Below, one piece after another: positions 1 through 9,492 of a DNA stretch of 64,000 nt. The notes beneath the pieces are model-generated. The model was not told the DNA's origin. It worked only from the letters and a program-made list of their open reading frames with translations, and made no database searches. The DNA is taken from contig JAJEAL010000048.1 in the NCBI GenBank assembly GCA_022822785.1, positions 1 to 64,000 of the forward strand, read 5' to 3'. The position numbers were made by a program, and so were the translations under genes. The stretch's first letter is position 1. Each line of letters opens with the position of its first letter. The DNA is from Candidatus Poribacteria bacterium. Its GTDB lineage: Bacteria; Poribacteria; WGA-4E; PCPOR2b.

Positions 1-233
1 CCCTCGGTTTCGATCCCGATTTATCGGGTCCGGTAGGTGCGGTTTCATGAAGTTTCAGAAAATAATCGGGTAACTCTATATTTCCCCAAGACCCGGTAGG
101 CGCGGTTTGCAACCGCGCTGGTGTCAATAGCAAATTACCCAATTAATAAATTAATCTTCATCCAACCGCACCGGTTTGGAGTGTCTAAGTAATTCTAAAA
201 TCTACCAATATTTCACTAGCCACGTCACTTATC

Positions 234-1076
234 TTATGCGCTTTGCGCGAGTTCATCTAGGTAACGCCGGGCGCGGTTAATCTCAACCGTCACCGCTGTA
301 GTCGTATCCAGGATCGGGATACCTCGCGGAACGGGGTGCATGAAGATCTCCGTCCAGCCGGTGTAGTTAATATTTTTTAATGCAGCCAAAATCGGCGCGA
401 AATCTAGAGTACCTCGTCCCGGCAGCTGCATCAATTCCTGTGCTTTGGGGAGTTTCTCGTGGCAGCCCATGCCGTGTTGCCATGCGTAGAATAGGGCTAA
501 CCCCGATCCCAAATCCTCAATCAGCTGTGCCACCAATTCAGCGTCGTCTGGGAGGTGGTACGGTGCCAAGGCGATGCCGAGGTGCGGGGAATCGGTGAAC
601 TCAATCAACCATTTCATCGAGTCCGGACTTTCGATCAGCGCGCTGCTGTGGTTCTCGATGCTGATGGTGATGCCGTGCTTCTCGGCAGCGGCGATGTGAG
701 GTTTCAACGCTTCGGCAAAGTCGACGACCGCAACACGAAGCTCCTCGCCTGTTAAATCCTTGGGCCCTTTGCTGCCCGTCACGATGAGGGAAGCCCCAAA
801 TTCTTGGCAGAAGGCCATCTCTTCCGCTAACCCGAAAGGACCCAGATCGAAACGGGTCGATATTCCCAGCCCCACCCCGTGAAACTCAAGTAACGCTGCA
901 AAAGCGTCATTCCCCATGGACTCAACCTGTTCCCGCTGGTCCCCGTGCACGCGTGGCCAGATATCGATTCGCTCGCTCCCTGTCTTCGCCACTTCGGGGA
1001 CAATTTCAGCCAAGGCGGTTGTGCCGTACATACATGAAGCGAGGATATAGTTTAGTTCAAACGGTTTCTCATTCAT
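234..1076 (-). CDS. Sugar phosphate isomerase/epimerase (xylose isomerase-like TIM barrel)
   Basis: 280-aa ORF; SIENHSS, EIFMHPVPRG-type motifs; overlaps stop/start with upstream Gfo/Idh/MocA gene. Confidence 0.8.
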   Translation of the reverse strand: MNEKPFELNYILASCMYGTTALAEIVPEVAKTGSERIDIWPRVHGDQREQVESMGNDAFAALLEFHGVGLGISTRFDLGPFGLAEEMAFCQEFGASLIVTGSKGPKDLTGEELRVAVVDFAEALKPHIAAAEKHGITISIENHSSALIESPDSMKWLIEFTDSPHLGIALAPYHLPDDAELVAQLIEDLGSGLALFYAWQHGMGCHEKLPKAQELMQLPGRGTLDFAPILAALKNINYTGWTEIFMHPVPRGIPILDTTTAVTVEINRARRYLDELAQSA

Positions 1077-2098
1077 AGCGTGTCCACCTCCACCACTTCT
1101 TTGCTCTCACCGGACCGGTATGCTGCCAAGACGATAGCCAAGACATGACGACCTTCCGCAGCAGTGACCGGCACCGCTCCATCGTTTTCTATCGCGTCCA
1201 CGAAACGTCGTACCGCGACCGGCAAACCAAGCTCGTCCGGTCCTTCACTGTCCACTGATGGCTTCGTCCACTCCCCGGTCGCCTTGCGCCATACCGATAC
1301 CGGCGCATCGCCCCCGCCAAACCGGATCTGTCCCTCCGTACCCAGAATCTCATTTACACCGGTTGCTCCCGCCAACGCCGACCAGCCGACCTGTAGCGAG
1401 GTTGTCGCGCCGTTGGCGTGTTCAATCAGGACCAGTGCCGTGTCTTCCACCTCAATATCCTGCACATAGCGACCAATCCGGGCGTAGACGCGGACCGCCG
1501 GTGAACTGACGTAGTTCAGGGCGGTGTAGACTTGGTGATAGCCGTTGTCGATCAGCGGTCCGCCGCCGCCGGCTTTCGCTTCGGTGCGCCACCCCCGAGA
1601 GATACCCCGGCCCACCACATGGGATCCGCCGAGGCCCTCGGTGCGTACCAGAAATACAGAGCCGATTGCGCCAGCCTGTATCTGTTTCATCGCCGCGCGA
1701 TGCCCTGCGGAAAAGAGTTGATTGTGTCCGACCGTCATCTTCCGTCCGGTACGCGCTGACGTTGCGATCATCCTATCCACCTCTTCCAAACAGGTGGCAA
1801 TGGGCTTTTCGAGGAACACATGGGCACCACTCTCCATCGCAGCGATAGCCTGCGGCTCGTGCAGGTGATGGGGGGTGCAGATATGGACCAAGTCCAGCTC
1901 CTCGTTGGTAAGCATCTGCTCCCAATCAGCATAGAGGGATTCAGACGTAACGCCAAGTTTCCCACCCATTAGCTCAAGACGCTCTTCGGCAAGATCTGCT
2001 AGTGCTACAACCGTCACACGTCCTGCCAAACTTGCCAACACGGGTCCATGCCGCCGCTCAGTAATACCGCCACAACCGATAATTCCTGCTCTTAACAT
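1073..2098 (-). CDS. Gfo/Idh/MocA family oxidoreductase
   Basis: N-terminal GIIGCGGITERRHGP Rossmann motif, CTPHHLHEPQAIAAMESGAHVFLEKPIA. Confidence 0.92.
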   Translation of the reverse strand: MLRAGIIGCGGITERRHGPVLASLAGRVTVVALADLAEERLELMGGKLGVTSESLYADWEQMLTNEELDLVHICTPHHLHEPQAIAAMESGAHVFLEKPIATCLEEVDRMIATSARTGRKMTVGHNQLFSAGHRAAMKQIQAGAIGSVFLVRTEGLGGSHVVGRGISRGWRTEAKAGGGGPLIDNGYHQVYTALNYVSSPAVRVYARIGRYVQDIEVEDTALVLIEHANGATTSLQVGWSALAGATGVNEILGTEGQIRFGGGDAPVSVWRKATGEWTKPSVDSEGPDELGLPVAVRRFVDAIENDGAVPVTAAEGRHVLAIVLAAYRSGESKEVVEVDTL

Positions 2099-2539
2099 AA
2101 ATCGTCCTCCTGAATCCCATTATAATCAAAGGGGTCGTCGCTGTCAATTGTCTTTATCGGTTAATAAAATTAGTTCATTGGTATAGTAGTTCACTAATTC
2201 GCTGTTGATTGGGCGCTTGGACGTTATACACATGTCGTCCCGCTAAAGCTTAGGATTGTAGAGCTTCAATCTTTCCATATACATGTCGCCCCCTGTAAAA
2301 AAAAGAATTTATGAATCCCTCAATTTTTACCCCCAAACTAACTCTTGAAATTCTACTTCATGAAAGTTATAATGCTATCCAACTCGGAAATCCTGCAAAC
2401 AGTGGGTTCAAGGAATGGCTCTATAAATTCCCCTTGCTGCCTGCGACTATGCGACTGAGTGAGAATGTCCAATCATAGTGAGGCCCAACCCAATTTTGTA
2501 ACTTAACCGAATATCGCCGAACAATACAGGAGAAGATGA

Positions 2540-3490
2540 ATGAAATATGTGGAACTTGGCACAACCGGAGAACAGGTTTCCCTTGTCGCTTTGGGGTGTA
2601 TGAGCCTTACCCCCAGCGCGAAGGAGCGCAGTATCGCAACCGTCCATCGTGCATATGAACTGGGCATCAACCTATATGATACCGCAGACATCTACGGGGA
2701 GGGTGAATCCGAAAAGCTGCTCGGCGAAGCTATCCGTGCCGGCAACATCCCGCGGGACAAGGTGATTATCGCCTCTAAGTGCGCCGCTTTACGCTATGAG
2801 AATGTGTATACATGGAATCTGTCCGCCGACTATATCAAGGAGTGCTGTGAAGGGTCGCTGAAGCGGTTGGGTATGGAGTATATTGACCTGTACCAACCCC
2901 ATCGCATCGACTATCTCGCGCACCCGGAGGAAACCGCCCGTGCACTCGAAGATCTAAAGGCGCAAGGGAAGATTCGGCATGTCGGTGTGAGTAACTATTC
3001 ACCAGATGAGATTCGCGCTATCTCCGCTTATACCCGCGTGGAGGCGTTGCAGACGCTGTTTCACCTTCTCATCCAAGAACCGTTGGAGATCGGTCTAGCC
3101 GCTGTCTGTCTAGAGAAAAAGATGAATATGCTTTGCTATAGCCCACTCGCCGGTGGACTGCTCACCGGGAATAAACCGCTGCCACACACCTTCGATCAGG
3201 GGTTCGGCGATTGGCAGGAGCAGCGAGAGCAAGGTGTCGTGGCGCAGGTGAAGATAGTCGCTGAGCGGTACGGCGTAACGGCGGGACAAATTGCGTTGGC
3301 GTGGCTGATGACGCTCCCCGGTGGAGTAATCCCGCTTGTGGGCACGGGCAATCCCGACCACATTGCGGAAGGCGCAAAAGCTGCTGACATTGACTTAGCT
3401 CGCGATGATTGGTACGAACTCACAATCATCGGACGTGGGCGTCGGATGCGGTGGCGCGGAAGACCTTATGTTTATCTGAAGGATCGATAG
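2540..3490 (+). CDS. Aldo/keto reductase
   Basis: MKYVELGTTGEQVSLVALGCMSL; YDTADIYGEGESEKLLGEAI; IRHVGVSNYS. Confidence 0.93.
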   Translation: MKYVELGTTGEQVSLVALGCMSLTPSAKERSIATVHRAYELGINLYDTADIYGEGESEKLLGEAIRAGNIPRDKVIIASKCAALRYENVYTWNLSADYIKECCEGSLKRLGMEYIDLYQPHRIDYLAHPEETARALEDLKAQGKIRHVGVSNYSPDEIRAISAYTRVEALQTLFHLLIQEPLEIGLAAVCLEKKMNMLCYSPLAGGLLTGNKPLPHTFDQGFGDWQEQREQGVVAQVKIVAERYGVTAGQIALAWLMTLPGGVIPLVGTGNPDHIAEGAKAADIDLARDDWYELTIIGRGRRMRWRGRPYVYLKDR

Positions 3491-3639
3491 TGTTGGTTCA
3501 TAAGTCCCCTGACAAGGGTTTCCCCCCTGATAAGGGGGAGTTGGGGGTTAAAAAAAATATCGGGCCGCGTACTAAATTTGCCTAAGTCGTGTAGCTCATT
3601 GGTACATTGGATTGGTAAACCCTTGAAAGGAGATATTCT

Positions 3640-4491
3640 GTGATTGATTTTTCACGCTCGACATTTACTTGGCACAACCATCCGTGGACACCGGATCCGT
3701 ACTATCGGTATGCCGGCGGTTTCGTGGGAGAGCCGGGTCAAGTGTATCATGTCCGATTCGGTCTCGAAGCCAGCTGTGAAGTACGAGACGAAGCGAGTGG
3801 GCATGTTACAAAGATGTTTCTCGGCGCACCGTGTCGGAGCGAGTACACGATTGCGTCCCGAAACATGTTCCAGATTCCCAGCGGTGAGTGGCGCATGGCT
3901 TTCAGTGATGAATCGCAGTTAAGCATCGCGAGAAGACCCAGCAACGAATCCGAGGAAGCCTCAACGAGAAAACTTAGCGAGATTTATCAAAGTTATAGGG
4001 TTGATGTGCGTTCTCATGCTAACTTTTCTGAGCTAACCGATATCGGTGAAATCTGTGAGGCAACCCTGAACGGTGACCTACTAAACGCCAGGTCAACCTA
4101 TCGCGATGCCGAGCGTGGACTCGCAATCTCGGTCGAATATCCTGTGAATGTCATGAACCTCAATGTGGAGGATAAGCAGTTCCAAGTCTGTACAGGTCCC
4201 ATTATGCTGCCAGACCTCCGCACTTGGGACGGTAACGACGTTAAACGGGTGTTTCAGGCGCAGGTTGCTATCTCTGGGTTTGACTGGGTCGAGTTTATCT
4301 TGCTACGGGAGATCGACGCATCGGAGGCGGATCGGGAATGGTTAGATAAACCGCGCGGCCGTGATCGACTGGAGTTGCGCGATCCAAACAATCCACCGCC
4401 GAACTACCCACCCGCTCGACCACGCCCAACAGTTTATAACGAGGTCTGGGAGTTTGAAGCGAGTAATGTTGTGCTGCGGGCAGAAAATTGA
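3640..4491 (+). CDS. Hypothetical protein
   Basis: 283-aa ORF with plausible RBS (gaaaggagat) upstream; no recognised family. Confidence 0.65.
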   Translation: MIDFSRSTFTWHNHPWTPDPYYRYAGGFVGEPGQVYHVRFGLEASCEVRDEASGHVTKMFLGAPCRSEYTIASRNMFQIPSGEWRMAFSDESQLSIARRPSNESEEASTRKLSEIYQSYRVDVRSHANFSELTDIGEICEATLNGDLLNARSTYRDAERGLAISVEYPVNVMNLNVEDKQFQVCTGPIMLPDLRTWDGNDVKRVFQAQVAISGFDWVEFILLREIDASEADREWLDKPRGRDRLELRDPNNPPPNYPPARPRPTVYNEVWEFEASNVVLRAEN

Positions 4492-4505
4492 TTAGTTCGT
4501 TGTTC

Positions 4506-4533
4506 GTAGGGAACGCAGATCTGCGTTCCTTAC
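4506..4533. repeat. Palindromic element GTAGGGAACGCAGATCTGCGTTCCTTAC
   Basis: 20-bp perfect palindrome core GGAACGCAGATCTGCGTTCC; related copies at 14637 and 14942. Confidence 0.75.
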
Positions 4534-4563
4534 ACAATTGACATGTACCAACTCCAGAGAATA

Positions 4564-4596
4564 AGAAACCGAGTTTTTGACAAAAACTCGGTTTCT
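4564..4596. repeat. Perfect hairpin AGAAACCGAGTTTTTG-A-CAAAAACTCGGTTTCT
   Basis: 16-nt perfect arms with 1-nt centre; related hairpin near 57700-57734. Confidence 0.8.
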
Positions 4597-4627
4597 CCGC
4601 ACGAATTCTTAACATAAGAGGCATTTC

Positions 4628-5860
4628 ATGCACGCAGAAATTGTTATGATTGGAACCGAGCTACTGCTCGGGGAGATTGTTGATACAAACGCCAACAGAT
4701 TGGCGCTTGCGCTCAGGGATATTGGGCTAGACCTATACTACAAAACGACTGTCGGCGATAATCTCGACCGGATGACCGAGGTCCTCAACTTGGCACTCGA
4801 TCGGTCGGATGTCATCATCACCTCCGGCGGTATCGGGCCCACAGTGGACGATGTCACACGCCAAGCCGTTGCCAACGCAACCGGGCGTAGACTAGTCTAC
4901 AGTACGGAATTGGAGGCAGAGATAGCAGCACGTTTCAACCGGTTCGGTCGATCGATGGCTGACAACAACAAACGCCAAGCTTACATCCCCGAAGGGGCGA
5001 CGCCACTAACAAATCCGGTGGGGACGGCACCGTGCTATTTGAGCGAAGACGTGAATGGACGAGGCTGCATCATTTCGCTGCCGGGCGTTCCGAGGGAGCT
5101 GGATCACATGATGGAGAACACCGTCATCCCACTGCTAATTGAACGTATGGGCGGGATAAAGGTGACGCGGGTCCGTGTGCTGCGCACATGTGCGGTGGGT
5201 GAGAGTAACATTGATCGGGGGATCGGTGATCTGATGACGACGGGAAATCCGACCGTTGGACTGGCAGCGCATATCGGTCAGACTGATGTGCGGATCACCG
5301 CAAAGGCGGATACGGAGGAAGAAGCCGATACGCTCGTCGCCGGGATGGAGGAAAAACTCCGCGAGCGGTTAGGAATCGCCGTTTACGGTATAGGCAAAGT
5401 AACAGTGGCGGAGGTCGTTGGCGATCTGATGCAAGAAAAATCGCTCAAGTTGGGCGTCGTTGACACGCTCACCGGCGGTCAACTTGCACGAGATCTGGTT
5501 GAGTCCGGTTATGCTGACTTGGTTACGACCGATTTGGCTCCCGATAACCTAACGGACGCGTCGAAAAATTCTGACACGGCTATCGCGAATCCTACGGATG
5601 TTAAAGAGGCGCGTACCCTCGCTGTTTCCCTTGCTGAGCGTGTGACACCCGCCGATGGCATAGGACTTGCCATGATTGGACCCTATGAAGATGCTTCCAC
5701 TTTTGTTGCCCTGAACGGACCGGGGGAAACCCGTCTCTTTGAACGTGGTCGCAATTATCAGGACACCGATCACATGCGTCGATGGTTGGTGGTCCAATCC
5801 TTGGATTGGGTGCGCCGCACGCTGCTCGGACAGATGAAGTCGCCGGTGGATTGGAATTGA
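4628..5860 (+). CDS. cinA: CinA-like competence/damage-inducible protein with degenerate C-terminal NMN-deamidase domain
   Basis: MHAEIVMIGTELLLGEIVDTNA; SGGIGPTVDDVT; LPGVPRELDHMM. Confidence 0.88.
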   Translation: MHAEIVMIGTELLLGEIVDTNANRLALALRDIGLDLYYKTTVGDNLDRMTEVLNLALDRSDVIITSGGIGPTVDDVTRQAVANATGRRLVYSTELEAEIAARFNRFGRSMADNNKRQAYIPEGATPLTNPVGTAPCYLSEDVNGRGCIISLPGVPRELDHMMENTVIPLLIERMGGIKVTRVRVLRTCAVGESNIDRGIGDLMTTGNPTVGLAAHIGQTDVRITAKADTEEEADTLVAGMEEKLRERLGIAVYGIGKVTVAEVVGDLMQEKSLKLGVVDTLTGGQLARDLVESGYADLVTTDLAPDNLTDASKNSDTAIANPTDVKEARTLAVSLAERVTPADGIGLAMIGPYEDASTFVALNGPGETRLFERGRNYQDTDHMRRWLVVQSLDWVRRTLLGQMKSPVDWN

Positions 5861-5879
5861 CATAGAGGAGGTAGAGATA

Positions 5880-6875
5880 ATGGAAGAAGAACTTGGACGC
5901 TTAATCAGGGTGCCGCTCAGGGAGTTTTGGGAAGAGGAAGCGGGTGATTTTACCCCTTGGTTGGCGCGCGACGAAAGCATAAGTCTACTAGGTGAGGTCA
6001 TTGGGGTTGAGCTTGAGGTCGAGGCACAGGAGAGAAATGTTGGTCCGTTCCAAGCCGATATTCTATGTAAGGATATATCGACTGACAATTGGGTGCTGAT
6101 TGAAAATCAGCTTGAGCCGACGGACCACACCCATCTTGGTCAATTGTTAACCTATGCCGCTGGGTTGAACGCCGTAACAGTTGTCTGGATTGCTGAACGT
6201 TTCACAGATGAGCACCGCGCTGCACTCGATTGGCTCAACGAGATTACTGCGGAGAGTTTTAGCTTCTTCGGTTTGGAGATTGAATTGTGGCGAATTGACG
6301 ATTCACGGAAGGCACCGAAGTTTAACGTGGTATCACACCCCAACGACTGGACAAGAACCGTTTCGAGAATATCACGAGCCGAATTGACCCCCGCAAAGCA
6401 GTTGTATCTTGAATACTGGACAGAACCACGAAATCTTCTAGAGCAACACGATGGCGTAATTAATCCTGTAACAGCTGGAGCACAACATTGGTTGTATTTT
6501 TATCCTTTTCCTAATTTGAGTTCGGATTTCTGGCTCAGCGCATCTGCCAGCGTGAGAGGCAACTGGATTCGTGTTACCCTCGTGCTGTCAGGTGAGGATG
6601 GAAAAGCTCACTTTTATCTCTTGAAAAGGGACGAGGAAGACATCGAAGAAGAGATTGGTTCCGAACTGGAGTGGAGCGAAAATCCTACACGAAAGGAGAA
6701 GCACATAAGACTCTTTCTGTATGATGCCGATCCCGAAGACCGCTCAGACTGGGATAGACAGCACGAATGGTTATGTAATAAGCTCGAAATCTTTCACAAG
6801 GTTTTCTCGCCACGAGTTGAGGCGCTTGTTGATGCCAGCGATTATATCCCCGAAGAAGACGAAACCACCGAGTAA
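5880..6875 (+). CDS. DUF4268-like protein with PD-(D/E)XK nuclease-like N-terminus
   Basis: QADILCKDISTDNWVLIENQLEPTDHTHLGQLLTYAAGL (D...ExQ core) and DUF4268-like C-terminus. Confidence 0.75.
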   Translation: MEEELGRLIRVPLREFWEEEAGDFTPWLARDESISLLGEVIGVELEVEAQERNVGPFQADILCKDISTDNWVLIENQLEPTDHTHLGQLLTYAAGLNAVTVVWIAERFTDEHRAALDWLNEITAESFSFFGLEIELWRIDDSRKAPKFNVVSHPNDWTRTVSRISRAELTPAKQLYLEYWTEPRNLLEQHDGVINPVTAGAQHWLYFYPFPNLSSDFWLSASASVRGNWIRVTLVLSGEDGKAHFYLLKRDEEDIEEEIGSELEWSENPTRKEKHIRLFLYDADPEDRSDWDRQHEWLCNKLEIFHKVFSPRVEALVDASDYIPEEDETTE

Positions 6876-6897
6876 ACCGAAAAAGCCTTGACCGTAA

Positions 6898-8547
6898 ATG
6901 GAAAATGGAATTGATACCGCCACAGCCACAGCCTCCGAAGACCAGCAGCGAGTCACCCGATCGGCGAGCATCGTGAGTATCGCCGTGATGGCGTCGCGGC
7001 TGCTGGGTTTGGTGCGCGAGAAGGTAATTGCCTACTACTTTGCCGCCGGTGTTGGCGGCGATGCGTTCTATGCGGCGTTCCGGATCCCAAATCTGATGCG
7101 AGATCTGTTCGGCGAAGGTGCGTTGAGCAAAGCGTTTGTCACAACGTTTACGGCGACTGAGTTGGAGGACGGCGAGAAAGCGGCGTGGTGTCTGGCGAGT
7201 CGAGTTTTTAACGCAACCTTCCTTCTGCTTACGCTGATAGCGGTTTTCGGGATTTTCGCTGCCCCTGCCATCGTCGATCTGATATTCACCGGCAAAGGGT
7301 TTCAGGATGTACCGCTCGATCCGTCGGAACACTTCGGCTTTGAGTCCAAGCGTGATTTGACCGTCTATCTGACGCGGATCATGTTTCCGTACCTGATACT
7401 GGTGTCGCTGGCTGCAGTGACGATGGGGCTACTCAACAGCAAGGGCAAGTTTGGGTTGCCCGCCTCGGCGTCCTCTTTTTTCAACATCGGGTCGCTCATC
7501 GTTGGAGTGACGGGTTACTATGTCGCACCCGACCTCGGTCTACACCGGACAACGGGGATGGCGGTTGGCGTGCTGGTCGGGGGAGCGTTGCAATTCCTGA
7601 TTCAGGCACCTTCGATGCGGCGCGTTGGATTCCATTATCAGCCGCTTCTCAGTTTTCGTGATGAACGGGTGCGGCAAGTGATGCGGCTTATCGGTCCCGC
7701 GATCCTTGGGGTTGCTGCGTTGCAGATCAACGTATTGGTCAACTCGATCTTTGCATCGGAGGGTGAGGGCTGGCTGACGTGGATTAACCGTGCTTTTCGA
7801 TTAATGCACCTGCCGATCGGTGTCTTTGGTGTTGCGATCTCGACCGTTGCCTTGCCGAACCTTGCGAAATTGGTAGCGGAAGGCGACATGGCGGGGTTTC
7901 GGCGCGCTTTTTCGTATGCGCTGCGGCTGACCTTTCTGCTGACGGTGCCCGCCTCGATTGGACTGATGGTACTCGCTGAACCGATCTGTCGGCTAATTTT
8001 TGAGGGTGGGCAGGCGACCCCCTTAGACACGCAACAGACGGCGGTCGCGCTATTTTATTACGCCTTTGGTCTATGCGGTTTTTCGGCGGTCAAGATTGCG
8101 ACAGATGGATTTTATACCTTCAACGACACACGCACTCCTGCTATAATTAGTTTGTGCACCGTTGGACTCAATATCCTGCTGAATTACCTCTTTATCTACC
8201 GGATCGGATTCGACCACCGATCCCTTGCGCTGTCCACCGCCTGCACAATTACGCTGAATTTCATCGCGCTGCTGCTGCTTTTACGACGGACGGTTGGCGG
8301 CTTAGGGTTAAGCGGTATCTGGTTGCTGCTGATTAAACTCCTACTTGCCTCTGCTGTTATGGGGTATGCCTGTCTGTGGAGCTACGCACAAATCGAGGGT
8401 TGGCTCGGCGTCGAAAGCATTATCGCTCGACTCATCGGTGTATTTGTTCCGATTGGGTTGGGAATCGCTGTCGTGATGGGGAGCGCCAAGTTGATGAACG
8501 TCCGGGAGTTGGATCAGCTGTTGGGGATAATTTCTCGACGGCTGTAA
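6898..8547 (+). CDS. murJ: Lipid II flippase MurJ
   Basis: 549 aa polytopic; ASRLLGLVREKVIAYYFAAGVGGDAFYAAFRIPNLMRDLFGEGALSKAFV. Confidence 0.95.
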   Translation: MENGIDTATATASEDQQRVTRSASIVSIAVMASRLLGLVREKVIAYYFAAGVGGDAFYAAFRIPNLMRDLFGEGALSKAFVTTFTATELEDGEKAAWCLASRVFNATFLLLTLIAVFGIFAAPAIVDLIFTGKGFQDVPLDPSEHFGFESKRDLTVYLTRIMFPYLILVSLAAVTMGLLNSKGKFGLPASASSFFNIGSLIVGVTGYYVAPDLGLHRTTGMAVGVLVGGALQFLIQAPSMRRVGFHYQPLLSFRDERVRQVMRLIGPAILGVAALQINVLVNSIFASEGEGWLTWINRAFRLMHLPIGVFGVAISTVALPNLAKLVAEGDMAGFRRAFSYALRLTFLLTVPASIGLMVLAEPICRLIFEGGQATPLDTQQTAVALFYYAFGLCGFSAVKIATDGFYTFNDTRTPAIISLCTVGLNILLNYLFIYRIGFDHRSLALSTACTITLNFIALLLLLRRTVGGLGLSGIWLLLIKLLLASAVMGYACLWSYAQIEGWLGVESIIARLIGVFVPIGLGIAVVMGSAKLMNVRELDQLLGIISRRL

Positions 8548-8697
8548 TGGTGCATTAGTTCATTGATTCATTTGTTCATTGGTGTGATTAATGAATTTTG
8601 AACTAATGAACTGATGCCCTCGATTTGCTCAACAGTTACGGCATATTGCTTTGAATCCCGATTCATCGGGGTGGCGTATGCCTACTACTTTTTTGGG

Positions 8698-9462
8698 TTA
8701 GTAACTTTCACGTCGTATTACTGTTGTGGAGGGCAAACGGACGGATTTACCGTGCGACGCGTCAAGGTAACCGAGCCGCAATAGCGTGATAATCTCGTGG
8801 GAGTCGGGGATGTTAAAGCCGTCCTGAATCCGGTCTCGGTCGTCCTGACGTTCCAACGGTGCACTGACAAACTGTGTACCGATGCCCAGTCCCGTTGCGG
8901 TCAGGAGCAAATTCTGGATGGCAGCACCCATGCCCAGCCACATCCACCGCTCTCCGCCGTCGCCGGGCGGTCGTCTGGTGTTGTCCATTAGGATGAGGAT
9001 GAGCAGCGGCGAGGTGCGGACAAGCTCGGAAATCTCTTTGGCGGGCAGCTTGCCGGCGCCGAGATGGCCTAGAATGCTGAGATGTTTCGCATGTTTCAGC
9101 AGCGGCTTGAGTTTAGTTGGATCTTTACGGAACATCGGCGGAAGGTCAACGTGATCGGTCAGCAGCACACCGTCGCCGCGTTCTTCCCATTCCGCTTCTG
9201 TCAGGCGCATCCAGCGACTATTGTCGTCTAAGAAGGTACTGTCTTTGAATTGGCCGACAACGCACTCTGCGGTCAGTTCGGCGAGGGCATTTTTTCCCGC
9301 GGGTTCCCGGATAATCAGAAACTCCCACGGCTGTGTGTTGAACGGGGAGGGTGCCCACTGGGCTGCTTCTATTAATCGATCTAGATGTTCTTGAGAAATC
9401 GTGTCCGCCCGAAATTCGCCACGATGGGTCCGGCGTTGGGTGATGGCATCGAAAAGTTCCAT
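8698..9462 (-). CDS. Nitroreductase family protein
   Basis: MELFDAITQRRTHRGEF...EAAQWAPSPFNTQPWEFLII; start moved from 9504 to 9462 to relieve overlap with divergent gene. Confidence 0.88.
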   Translation of the reverse strand: MELFDAITQRRTHRGEFRADTISQEHLDRLIEAAQWAPSPFNTQPWEFLIIREPAGKNALAELTAECVVGQFKDSTFLDDNSRWMRLTEAEWEERGDGVLLTDHVDLPPMFRKDPTKLKPLLKHAKHLSILGHLGAGKLPAKEISELVRTSPLLILILMDNTRRPPGDGGERWMWLGMGAAIQNLLLTATGLGIGTQFVSAPLERQDDRDRIQDGFNIPDSHEIITLLRLGYLDASHGKSVRLPSTTVIRRESY

Positions 9463-9492
9463 AGGGATCTCCTGATATATTTGAGGAAAAAA

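Noticed and set aside
2230-2310. Two copies of TATACA(CA)TGTCG(T/C)CCC upstream of the aldo/keto reductase
   Set aside because: Only about 13 bp shared, with no inverted structure or known motif; insufficient to call a regulatory site.
5549-6088. 179-aa minus-strand ORF
   Set aside because: Antisense to cinA and the DUF4268 gene; Ser-rich composition typical of a shadow ORF.
6685-7332. 215-aa minus-strand ORF
   Set aside because: Antisense to the end of the DUF4268 gene and start of murJ; Arg-rich, low-complexity translation without family signals.
8555-8625. TTCATTG/AATGAAC repeats after murJ (also near 2171 and 3594)
   Set aside because: Short AT-rich imperfect repeats without clear termini; could be a weak terminator or chance, not enough to call an element.
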